A stretch of DNA of 38,066 nt from Dehalococcoidales bacterium (GTDB lineage: Bacteria; Chloroflexota; Dehalococcoidia; E44-bin15): NCBI GenBank assembly GCA_030615555.1, contig JAUWZB010000001.1, forward strand, positions 1 to 38,066, given 5' to 3'. The position numbers were made by a program, and so were the translations under genes. This document shows, piece after piece, positions 16,287 to 24,147 of the stretch (position 1 is the first letter of the stretch; each line of letters begins with the position of its first letter). The notes beneath the pieces were generated by a model. It worked only from the letters and a program-made list of their open reading frames with translations. It had not been told where the DNA came from and ran no database searches.

Positions 16287-16302
16287 TGGCAGGAAAATTG
16301 CA
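16287..16302 (+). promoter_or_regulatory. Sigma-54 -24/-12 promoter
   Basis: TGGCAGGAAAATTGCA matches TGGCACG-N4-TTGCA at all defined positions except one (G for C at position 6). The GG and GC are correctly spaced by 10 bases. Predicted start is near 16313. It precedes the receiver-TPR-Cys gene and directly follows the sigma-54 activator gene. Confidence 0.8.
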
Positions 16303-16385
16303 AGTTCATAGGGTGAAAGGAGATGATAGAAATGAGAGGACAACGAGTTGTGGCAACTAAGGAAAAAGAAAAGGAGGCCACAAAA

Positions 16386-17390
16386 ATGAAACCGGTGCTA
16401 ATCGTTGAGGATGAAGCCATCATGCGAGAGTCGCTCAGAGACTGGCTTAAGGATGAGGGCTACGAGGTAGAAACAGCCGAGCAAGGGGAAGAAGCTTTAC
16501 ACAGGATCGGTGAGGTGGACTTTGGTGTTGTGGTGCTCGACCTGAGATTGCCGGGAAAGGACGGGCTTGAGGTGTTGAAGGAGGCGATGGCACAAAGGCC
16601 ACAGCTCAAGGGGATCATCATTACCGCTTATCCATCGGTGGAGACAGCAGTGGAGGCGATGAAACTCGGGGCAGTTGATTACGTAGTTAAGCCCTTCGCC
16701 CCTGATGCTCTGGAAAAATTGATCCGGGAGACCCTTGGAGCTGTTCAGGTGGAGATAAGGCCTAAGACTGCTACTGAGGAGATAGTGGGAGCTCCCGCAG
16801 TTGAGGAGGCCAAGGTTGAGGAAGCCATAGCCATAACCGAGGAGGAAATCCCCACCCACCTCCAGCAAGGCAAGGATCACTTCAAGGCAGGCCGCTATGG
16901 GGAGGCAGTGAAGGAATTCGAGGCCATCCTCAACCTCGCCCCAGGGCACATCGAGACTCGGACTCTGATTCGAAAGGCGAAGGAAGAGCTGGCGAGGCCG
17001 AGGATTGAGGTGCCTGAAGGGGAGGCTGCTCTTGAGGAAGCGGTCAAGCCCAAGGAGTGTGTCTGGATGAAGCTGGGGGTGGTCTCCTATCGGCTTTGCA
17101 CCCAGGACTACGATTGCCTCAACTGCGAGTTTGACCAGATGATGCAAGAGCGGATGGCTAAGGGGGAGGCCCCGGAGATCGAAGAGGCTCTGGAGAGATT
17201 TAAGGAACTACCCGGCAACCAGAGGCTTTGTCGTTACGCTCTCAAGGGCGATGTCAACTACCGGCTTTGCACCAGCCTCTTTCAATGTGCCACATGTGAA
17301 TTTGGTCAAATGATGGACGATGCTCTCCAGCGAAAGCTGGATAAGCTAGCTACCCGACGGGAAGCATTACGCAAAAAGTCTCATCTTTAA
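16386..17390 (+). CDS. Receiver-TPR protein with two Cys-rich C-terminal motifs
   Basis: The start is taken at 16386 (AGGAGG 8 bases upstream, 334 residues); in-frame ATGs at 16323 and 16332 also follow an AGGAG and the sigma-54 start site, so they remain possible. Residues 1-120 are a receiver (D52 in VVVLDLRLPG, Lys in VVKPF). Residues ~155-205 look like a TPR helix pair (HLQQGKDHFKAGRYGEAVKEFEAIL split by a turn). The C-terminus carries two copies of C-x(12)-C-x(5)-C-x2-C followed by EF[D/G]QMM. There is no DNA-binding or enzymatic output domain. The Cys sets could bind zinc or iron-sulfur. It is probably a phosphorylation-controlled adaptor acting on a redox enzyme. Its 3' end overlaps, on the other strand, the truncated hydrogenase protease. 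Confidence 0.75.
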   Translation: MKPVLIVEDEAIMRESLRDWLKDEGYEVETAEQGEEALHRIGEVDFGVVVLDLRLPGKDGLEVLKEAMAQRPQLKGIIITAYPSVETAVEAMKLGAVDYVVKPFAPDALEKLIRETLGAVQVEIRPKTATEEIVGAPAVEEAKVEEAIAITEEEIPTHLQQGKDHFKAGRYGEAVKEFEAILNLAPGHIETRTLIRKAKEELARPRIEVPEGEAALEEAVKPKECVWMKLGVVSYRLCTQDYDCLNCEFDQMMQERMAKGEAPEIEEALERFKELPGNQRLCRYALKGDVNYRLCTSLFQCATCEFGQMMDDALQRKLDKLATRREALRKKSHL

Positions 17391-17478
17391 TTTGCTTTGC
17401 TAACTCTTGAGCACCATGGGAACCTATCCCATCATCTCCCAAGATCGGGTTCCCTATACCTAAAACAAGCTTTTTCAC
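17350..17478 (-). pseudogene. Truncated [NiFe]-hydrogenase maturation protease (N-terminal 30-odd residues only)
   Basis: A GTG at 17478 lies 1 base after the hydrogenase large-subunit stop, with AGGAG about 6 bases upstream, exactly where a protease gene is expected. The peptide begins KKLVLGIGNPILGDDGIGSH, the hallmark of the HycI/HyaD/HoxW family (GIGN...L..DDG.G). Its first acidic Ni-binding residue (D16 or its neighbour) is present. After about residue 31 the frame runs into the antisense of the convergent gene ending at 17390 and stops at 17350, giving 42 residues against ~150-160. The second catalytic half is missing, so the enzyme cannot work; a protease in trans would be needed. Confidence 0.8.
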
Positions 17479-17479
17479 A

Positions 17480-18904
17480 TTAGCTCCTTAATCTCCGATA
17501 AATATTTCCCGCTGAATCGTAGACACTTATTTCCAAAGGCATCTGACCTAGGGAGTGTGTAGCGCAAGAGAGACATGGGTCATAGCAGCGAATAGCAACC
17601 TCAACCCGATTAAGTATCCCTTCAGTAACCTTGCCGGCTTTGATAAATTCCTTAGCTACCTCATAGACAGCGCGATTCATTGCTAAATTATTATGACCAG
17701 TAGCTACAATTAGGTTGACCTTGCGAATCATACCGCTTGTATCTATCCAATAATGGTGGAAAAGGGTTCCCCGAGGGGCTTCAACTACTCCCACCGCCTC
17801 TTCATTGAGCTTGGTGGAGGTGACCCATATTTCCGTGGAGCAGATGAGATCATCCTGCAGGAGTGACTTTATCCTTTCCGCGGCATGCAGTGCCTCGATC
17901 ATTCGGGCATAGTGGTAGTATAATGATCCTTCTACTACCCCCTTGCCCATCAGTTTCTTGAAGTTCTGAAACTCCTTATTGGCCAGGGGGGTGGCAATGC
18001 CATCGGCGATATTCAATCTGGCCAGCGGTCCCACGCGGTAAATGCCTGCGGGATAACCCTTCTTTTTATAATAGGGGAACTTGAGGTAAGACCAGTCCTC
18101 CACCTTTTCTTCAATGATGGAGAGGTAATCCTCGGGAGCAATCTTATCCTCCCGAATAATCCCTTTATCATCTTTCAATCTGAGCTTCCCATCATAAAGC
18201 TCCAGGTTGCCGTTATCATCGACTAGTCCGAGATAGCCAGTGGGAAAGTTGGCAAAGCGGGCAGACTCCTCGCTATGCTGGTCATAGTACCCCTTGATCA
18301 GGTCTATGGCGATTTGAACATCGGCGATCATCCCGTCTAGCTGTCCGAGGAATTCCTCGCGTTTCTCCGGGGAAAGGGCCTTATTCATCCCTCCCGGGAT
18401 GGCAGCATTGGGATGAACCCTCTTATCCCCAAGCTCCTCGATTATCTTCAGGCCAAAAGCGCGCAGTCCTACTCCCTTTTTGGCGAGCTCGGGGTTTTTC
18501 GCAATAACCCCCATAACGTTTCGGATGGCGGGGTCAGCATCCATGCCGAAGAGCAGATCAGGGCTGGCCAGATGAAAAAAGTGCAGCGAGTGAGACTGAA
18601 GATACTGGGCCATGTGCATTAACTGGCGCAGCATCTTTGCTGTAGGGGTCAGCTCCACCCCCAGGAGAGCATCCCCAGCCTTGGCTGAGGCGAGGTGGTG
18701 GCTTACAGGACAAATACCACAGATTCGGCTGGTGATGACCGGCATCTCCCAGAAAAGCCGCCCCTCGCAAAACTTCTCAAATCCCCGCACCTGGGTCACA
18801 TGAAACCTGGCCTGAGCTACATTTCCGCTATCGTCAAGATGAATAGTTACCTTTCCATGCCCCTCAAGGCGGGTAACTGGCTCAATTATGATTTTCCTGG
18901 TCAT
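17480..18904 (-). CDS. hoxH: [NiFe]-hydrogenase large subunit (group 3, HoxH/MvhA-like)
   Basis: The product has 474 residues. The N-terminal Ni-site motif is [11 protein letters not shown] (residues ~60-70) and the C-terminal one is DPCLSCATH, near residue 440. Together they give the four cysteines that hold the NiFe(CN)2CO centre. The ~24 residues after the final His would be removed by a maturation protease. Cytoplasmic group 3 features are [12 protein letters not shown] at the start and no signal. It catalyses reversible H2 oxidation, partnered by the small subunit upstream and the HoxE/F/U-like diaphorase. It is the last intact gene of the six-gene operon; the expected processing protease just downstream is truncated. 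Confidence 0.95.
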   Translation of the reverse strand: MTRKIIIEPVTRLEGHGKVTIHLDDSGNVAQARFHVTQVRGFEKFCEGRLFWEMPVITSRICGICPVSHHLASAKAGDALLGVELTPTAKMLRQLMHMAQYLQSHSLHFFHLASPDLLFGMDADPAIRNVMGVIAKNPELAKKGVGLRAFGLKIIEELGDKRVHPNAAIPGGMNKALSPEKREEFLGQLDGMIADVQIAIDLIKGYYDQHSEESARFANFPTGYLGLVDDNGNLELYDGKLRLKDDKGIIREDKIAPEDYLSIIEEKVEDWSYLKFPYYKKKGYPAGIYRVGPLARLNIADGIATPLANKEFQNFKKLMGKGVVEGSLYYHYARMIEALHAAERIKSLLQDDLICSTEIWVTSTKLNEEAVGVVEAPRGTLFHHYWIDTSGMIRKVNLIVATGHNNLAMNRAVYEVAKEFIKAGKVTEGILNRVEVAIRCYDPCLSCATHSLGQMPLEISVYDSAGNIYRRLRS

Positions 18905-18916
18905 TCAATAGCCTCC

Positions 18917-19456
18917 TCAATCAAACCTCATCATCTCGCTCGGGAGCACTGGAATTCTGCCCTCCAGAAGTTCGGTCAGGGCATAGTGAATAGCTTTAGA
19001 GCTAGGGGGGCACCCCGGAACATAACAATCAACTTTAACCACCTGGTTTACCGGCTTAACCTGCTCTAAGAGCTGGGGGAGGTCTTCTGAGGATGGGACT
19101 TTACCGTCTTTGGTGCTCTCGGTCTCAAGATAATATCTGCGAAAAACCTCTTCTTTGCTGAAAAGGTTGCGCATGGTGCATATCCCCCCAAAGCAAGCGC
19201 AATCGCCCCACACCATCAGTATTTTGCAGTTGGCACGCAATTCCTTGGCTACTTCTTCATCGTGGGTGTTGCCTATTGCCCCTTCAATAATCCCAACATC
19301 GACAGGTGAAAACTCTTTAATGTCGGTTATGGGACTGGCGGTGATTTCAATTGCATCTGCCAGACCGATAAGCGCCTCATCTAAATCCAGAAAAGACATA
19401 TGGCATCCAGCGCAACAGTCTAACCATGCTGTAGCGACCTTAACCTTTGCCACCAT
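18917..19456 (-). CDS. hoxY: [NiFe]-hydrogenase small subunit (HoxY/MvhG-like)
   Basis: The product has 179 residues, the short type that carries only the proximal 4Fe-4S cluster. Ligand positions are seen in WLDCCAGCH (residues ~12-18), WGDCACFGG (~83-91) and YVPGCPPSS (~143-151). There is no Tat signal or C-terminal membrane anchor, so it is soluble. It passes electrons from the NiFe centre to the HoxU/NuoG-like subunit encoded 7 bases upstream. It is followed after 12 bases by the large subunit. The order and size match group 3d/3c small subunits. Confidence 0.93.
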   Translation of the reverse strand: MVAKVKVATAWLDCCAGCHMSFLDLDEALIGLADAIEITASPITDIKEFSPVDVGIIEGAIGNTHDEEVAKELRANCKILMVWGDCACFGGICTMRNLFSKEEVFRRYYLETESTKDGKVPSSEDLPQLLEQVKPVNQVVKVDCYVPGCPPSSKAIHYALTELLEGRIPVLPSEMMRFD

Positions 19457-19463
19457 TAACCTC

Positions 19464-21437
19464 CTAGCTTGGCCTTAATTCGTGCCCTAGCTTTTTGGAA
19501 AGCTCGATCAATATCTCCTGGTCCTGAAGCAGACCATCTTTGGGTTGAAGCACTCGTTTTAATTCGAGAAGGCGGCCATCCATGCTCATATATTTGCCTT
19601 CCCTCTCTGCCCAGATGGGAGAGGGCAGAACTACATCAGCTATGGCTGTAGCAGGTGAGTGATAGCTTGCGTGCACCACCAGGAAATCGATTCCTTTAAG
19701 CCAGTCCAATAGCTCCTCGTCCTCCTGTTCATCGCCAAGGAGAAGGTAGAGCCCTTTCAGCCCATCCCGCTTTATCTCTCCTGCCGCGAGACCCAGCTCC
19801 CAGCCACCGCGGCTATTGGCAGCGGGTTTGAGCGAGATGACCCTTAGCCTACCGCCCGCCTGATTTCCTGTTAAATCAGCCAAATTGAGCAGGGAGGTAA
19901 CAATGCTTGGATCGTTCCGCTGCACCAATCCTTCTCCGTAGATGATTACGCCACGCTTAGCTTGACCGTACATCTCTGCTGCCAACTCCAAGCTCTCCCT
20001 CTCTATGCCTGTGGCTCTGTTTACCTCGCCTGTCTTATACTGGCTCAGAGATTGGACAGGCTCTGCGGTTACCTTTTCCCGCGCGACCAGGCCCTTATCA
20101 ATAATGATCTTGGCTAGGCCATTAAGAAGAACCCCTTCACTACCTGCCACGGGTTTAAGCCAGAGGTCGGTCCACAGAGGGAAAACATCCTGCGATGAAT
20201 CTACCACTATCAACTTTGCTCCCTTTTGGCTTACTGCTCGCTGCACGAGAGTGCCAATGATGGGATGGGTCTTCTTGGGATCGGCCCCTGCTATAAGAAT
20301 GCAATCTGCATCTAGTATCTCTTCAATGGGGCACTCGATGTCCAATCCCTTTCCGCCATTTTGAAGCTGGCTAACACCCTCGGCGATTATCCGATAGCTC
20401 CTTCCGCCCAGGGTATCGATGGAATCGCTGCCGATCACCTCACGGATAAATTTATAAAACAAGGAAAGTGTTTCATTTGGGAGTCTTGCGGACATTATGC
20501 CAGCAAAGCCATCCTTTAACCCGCTCACTCTCCCGGCAATGACCTCCGCTGCCTTATCCCAAGTACATTCTTCAAGCTTGCCTTGCTTGCCTCGCACCAA
20601 GGGAGAGGTGACCCGGGGACGAGTTTCGAGAAGCAACTCAAAACGCCCCATGCTGCACAGTGGCCCTCTTAGCTCCGTTAACCTTGGCGCTTCAATCCTC
20701 ACGATGTTATTGTCTTTCACCAGTACATTCAGTTCACAGCCAACTCCGCAAGCAGAACAAACAGTCGTTATCTGCTGGCAGTCGCTTGTGCTACCCTTAT
20801 AAAGACTGAGCTTGCTGAAAATAGCACCTGTGGGACATGCCTGCACACAAGCACCGCAGGAGGTGCAGGATGATTCGCCCACTGGTTGCTCCAAGTCGGC
20901 AGACACCAGCGTTCTCCAGCCACGTCTACTGAAATCCAGAGTATAGTTTGCCGCTATCTCACTACACGCCCGAATGCACCTGCCACAAAGGATGCAACGG
21001 TTATGGTCAATCACCAGGTAATCACTTAATGGATCCACAGGCAAAGAGGGAAAGGTATAGGGGTAGCGCACATTGTCCATCTGATATCGGTAGGCCAGTT
21101 TTTGTAGCTCACAGTCTCCGCTCTGCTCGCAGAACATGCAGAAATGATTGCGCTCGGTGAAGATGAGTTCCAATATCTGGCGGCGATATTTCTCCAGCTC
21201 CTCAGTGTGGGTTTTCACCACCAGTCCATCCCTGGTGGGGTAGGTGCAGGAAGGAACTGGCCTCCTCTCCCCCTCGATCTCCACCACACACATTCGGCAG
21301 GCTCCCACGTCACTTAATCCCTCCAGGTGACAGAGCGTAGGCACATCGATGCCATTAGCCTGACAGATTTCAAGAACGGTATCCCCTTCCCTCCCTTTAA
21401 CTTGCTGATCATTGATTGTCAAAGTTATCTCTTTCAT
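19464..21437 (-). CDS. hoxU: HoxU/NuoG-like iron-sulfur subunit with a degenerate molybdopterin domain
   Basis: The product has 657 residues, far longer than HoxU (~240). Residues 1-~215 are classic HoxU/NuoG: a 2Fe-2S domain (C-x10-C-x2-C around DVGACRMCVVEIEG), the His-Cys cluster motif (HFCMFCEQSGDCELQ), and two 4Fe-4S motifs (CILCGRCIRAC; CTSCGACVQACP). A MopB-type domain follows, starting with CSACGVGCEL. Where active formate dehydrogenases have C/U-H-x-P-T/S, this protein reads LGGRSYRII, so it has no Mo ligand. The C-terminal MoCo-capping domain is absent too. Like NuoG it is probably structural and electron-conducting. It sits between fdhA and hoxY, suggesting it bridges the dehydrogenase and hydrogenase arms. 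Confidence 0.85.
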   Translation of the reverse strand: MKEITLTINDQQVKGREGDTVLEICQANGIDVPTLCHLEGLSDVGACRMCVVEIEGERRPVPSCTYPTRDGLVVKTHTEELEKYRRQILELIFTERNHFCMFCEQSGDCELQKLAYRYQMDNVRYPYTFPSLPVDPLSDYLVIDHNRCILCGRCIRACSEIAANYTLDFSRRGWRTLVSADLEQPVGESSCTSCGACVQACPTGAIFSKLSLYKGSTSDCQQITTVCSACGVGCELNVLVKDNNIVRIEAPRLTELRGPLCSMGRFELLLETRPRVTSPLVRGKQGKLEECTWDKAAEVIAGRVSGLKDGFAGIMSARLPNETLSLFYKFIREVIGSDSIDTLGGRSYRIIAEGVSQLQNGGKGLDIECPIEEILDADCILIAGADPKKTHPIIGTLVQRAVSQKGAKLIVVDSSQDVFPLWTDLWLKPVAGSEGVLLNGLAKIIIDKGLVAREKVTAEPVQSLSQYKTGEVNRATGIERESLELAAEMYGQAKRGVIIYGEGLVQRNDPSIVTSLLNLADLTGNQAGGRLRVISLKPAANSRGGWELGLAAGEIKRDGLKGLYLLLGDEQEDEELLDWLKGIDFLVVHASYHSPATAIADVVLPSPIWAEREGKYMSMDGRLLELKRVLQPKDGLLQDQEILIELSKKLGHELRPS

Positions 21438-21452
21438 CGTGTTAACCCTCTC

Positions 21453-24128
21453 CTAATCTTCAACGGGAGGCGCCTTTTCTACCCTGACCGCGCACACCTT
21501 AAGCTCGGGGATCTTGGCTATGGGGTCAACGGCAGGGTTGGTGAGTATATTTGTTGGGCTCTCAGCAAAATGGAAGGTCATAGAGATCACACCTGGCGGT
21601 GAAACTGGCGTTATCTTCACTCTCGCTGTTACCTCTCCGCGGCGGGAGACCACTTTTACCCTCTGGCCATCGGCGATGCCAAGGGCTTTAGCATCCACCG
21701 GGTTCATCTCCACCAGCTCCTCACCCTTCAAAACATTGAGCCCCTTCACCCTTCTGGTCACAGTTCCGGTGTGGAAGTGATACAGGCTGCGCTCCGTGGT
21801 GAGGATCAGGGGGTAGTCATTATCGGTCTGCTCCAGCGATGGCTTATACTCCAGAGGCAAAAACCTCCCCTTCCCACGGGTGAATTGCTCGGTGTGCAGG
21901 ATGGGTGTTCCCGGATGCTCCTTAGTAGGGCATGGCCATTGTAGGCCACCATCATCCAGGCGCTCATAGGAGATGCCCCCATAGGAGGGGGTAAGCTCGG
22001 CGATCTCTGCCATGATCTGGGAGGGATGTTCGAAATCGAAGCCCTGGCCTCCGAGCCGCTTGGCAATCTGGCAGGTGATCCACCAATCGGGCTTTGAATC
22101 GCCCTTGGGCTCGAGGGCCCGGCGCACCCGCTGCACCCTCCGCTCAGTGTTGGTAAAGATGCCGTCCTTCTCGGCGAAGGTTGCGGCCGGGAGGACAACA
22201 TGGGCAAGCTGAGCCGTCTCGGAAAGGAAGACATCCTGAACCACAAGGAATTCCAACTTCTTTAGCGCCTCATCGATATGGGTGGCCTCGGGATCGCTTA
22301 ACATTGGATTCTCGCCAACAAGGTAGAGTGCCTTGACCTTTTTCTCATATGCCGCCTGGAAGATCTCGGTGAGCGTCAGCCCAGGGGATGTATTCAAGCT
22401 ACACTGCCAGGCAGTCTCAAATTTCTCTTCGACCTTTGGGTCGTCGACTCGCTGGTAGCCGGTATACACATTGGGCAACGCACCCATGTCGCAGGCACCC
22501 TGGACATTGTTCTGCCCCCTTAAGGGGTTTACCCCAGTAGACGGCTTGCCAATATTCCCGGTGAGCATCGCCAAGTTGGCAGTAGCTAGCACGTTGTCAG
22601 TGCCATGGGTATGCTGGGTAATTCCCATAGCATAAAGAATGGTGGCAGGCTTGTTGGTAGCGTATAATCGGGCGGCTTCAGCCACCTGTTCAGCGGGCAC
22701 CGCCGTGACCCGTTCCACAAAATCTAAATCAAAAGGCTCAAGGGACTGCTTAAAGGCATCGAAGTTCTCGCAGCGTTCCTCTATAAAGGAGGAGTCGGCC
22801 AGACCTGCGTCGATGATAACCCGCATCATGCCCATGAGTAAAGCTACATCGCTGCCGGGACGATGCCTAAGCCAGAGATGGCCGATACGGCAAAGGTCGA
22901 TCTCCCGCGGGTTGGCCACAATGAGTTTTGCCCCATCTCTCACTGCCTTTTTTATCTTGAGGCCGATCACGGGGTGGGTGGCGGTGGTATTTGTTCCGAT
23001 AGCCAGGATACAAGCAGCCCCACTGATCTCGTCAATTGAGTTGGTCATGGCGCCGCTGCCGAAGCTTTGAGCTAAGCCTGCAACGGTTGGGGCATGGCAG
23101 AGGCGGGCACAGTGGTCGATATTATTGGTAGCCAGCACCGCTCGGGCAAACTTCTGGATAAGGTAGTTCTCCTCATTGGTGCACTTTGCCGAGGAGATAA
23201 CTGCAACTTTGTCTCCCTTATACTCGGCTAATCTACCAGCAATAAAGCCCAGTGCCTCGTCCCAGGTTGCCTCTGAAAGCTTGCCATTTCGCCTAATTAA
23301 GGGTGAAGTCAGGCGCTCTGGGTGGTTAATAAACTCAAAGCCAAACTGACCCTTGACGCAGAGACTACCCTTGCTCACGGGACTCTCCAGATCACCCCTG
23401 ATCCCCACCACCTCGTTCCCGCGAACGGCTAAATATATACCGCAGCCAACGCCACAGTAAGGGCAGATTGTCTTGACCTCCTTTGCTGGCCACCTGAAGT
23501 CCTTTGGCATGAGCGCCCCTGTTGGGCACTTGGCAACACACTGTCCACAGGATTCGCACACCGACTCAACAATCGGCCTGTCATCGACAGTGACGATCTT
23601 GGATGACGGGCCATCATTGAATACCTCCAAGGCAGCAACGCCCTGTACTTCATCGCAAACTCGCACGCACTTACCGCAGAGGATGCACTTGCTAGAATCG
23701 CGGACAAAGAAGGGATTGCTGGAGTCGATGAGGGCTGGCCTTTCCAGCTTCTTGAAGCGCTGCTGATCGATGCCAACATAGGCTGCGATCCGTTGAAGCT
23801 CACAGTGCTGATTCTTGGGGCATGTCAAGCAGTTATCAGGGTGATCTGACAAAAGCAATTCAACAACGTGACGGCGCACTTCGTTAACACGCCTTGCCTC
23901 GGTACGAACCACCATTCCTTCAGCCACCGGAGTGGTGCAGGAAGCGGGCAACCCATCGACATTTTCGATCTCCACCAAGCATAGCCGGCAGCCCCCGTAA
24001 GGTTCCAGGTCGGGATCGCCGCAGAGGTTGGGGATATAGATGCCCGCATCCTGTGCTGTCTCGAGCACAGTCGCCCCTTCCCTTCCCTCCACCTTGGTGC
24101 CATCTATGGTTAGACTAACTTTGCCCAT
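21453..24128 (-). CDS. fdhA: NAD-linked formate dehydrogenase catalytic subunit (Cys type, NuoG-like N-terminus)
   Basis: The product has 891 residues. N-terminal 2Fe-2S (GGCRLCLVEIEN), His-Cys cluster (NCLTCPKNQHCELQ) and two 4Fe-4S motifs (CILCGKCVRVC; CESCGQCVAKCP) occupy residues 1-~215. They are followed by the MopB cluster motif (CPYCGVGCGI). The catalytic motif is DHCARLCHAPTVAGL, with Cys344 at the position taken by Sec in many FdhF enzymes. The C-terminal MoCo-capping domain (SLYHFHTGTVTRR onward) is complete. This matches the soluble FdhA of NAD(P)-dependent, sometimes hydrogenase-associated complexes. It should oxidise formate or reduce CO2 at a Mo/W bis-pyranopterin site. It lies directly downstream of hoxF. 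Confidence 0.93.
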   Translation of the reverse strand: MGKVSLTIDGTKVEGREGATVLETAQDAGIYIPNLCGDPDLEPYGGCRLCLVEIENVDGLPASCTTPVAEGMVVRTEARRVNEVRRHVVELLLSDHPDNCLTCPKNQHCELQRIAAYVGIDQQRFKKLERPALIDSSNPFFVRDSSKCILCGKCVRVCDEVQGVAALEVFNDGPSSKIVTVDDRPIVESVCESCGQCVAKCPTGALMPKDFRWPAKEVKTICPYCGVGCGIYLAVRGNEVVGIRGDLESPVSKGSLCVKGQFGFEFINHPERLTSPLIRRNGKLSEATWDEALGFIAGRLAEYKGDKVAVISSAKCTNEENYLIQKFARAVLATNNIDHCARLCHAPTVAGLAQSFGSGAMTNSIDEISGAACILAIGTNTTATHPVIGLKIKKAVRDGAKLIVANPREIDLCRIGHLWLRHRPGSDVALLMGMMRVIIDAGLADSSFIEERCENFDAFKQSLEPFDLDFVERVTAVPAEQVAEAARLYATNKPATILYAMGITQHTHGTDNVLATANLAMLTGNIGKPSTGVNPLRGQNNVQGACDMGALPNVYTGYQRVDDPKVEEKFETAWQCSLNTSPGLTLTEIFQAAYEKKVKALYLVGENPMLSDPEATHIDEALKKLEFLVVQDVFLSETAQLAHVVLPAATFAEKDGIFTNTERRVQRVRRALEPKGDSKPDWWITCQIAKRLGGQGFDFEHPSQIMAEIAELTPSYGGISYERLDDGGLQWPCPTKEHPGTPILHTEQFTRGKGRFLPLEYKPSLEQTDNDYPLILTTERSLYHFHTGTVTRRVKGLNVLKGEELVEMNPVDAKALGIADGQRVKVVSRRGEVTARVKITPVSPPGVISMTFHFAESPTNILTNPAVDPIAKIPELKVCAVRVEKAPPVED

Positions 24129-24147
24129 GTATTATCACCTCATTTAT

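Noticed and set aside
21453..24128. Selenocysteine formate dehydrogenase
   Set aside because: The catalytic position is an ordinary Cys codon (TGC at 23097-23099). There is no in-frame TGA.
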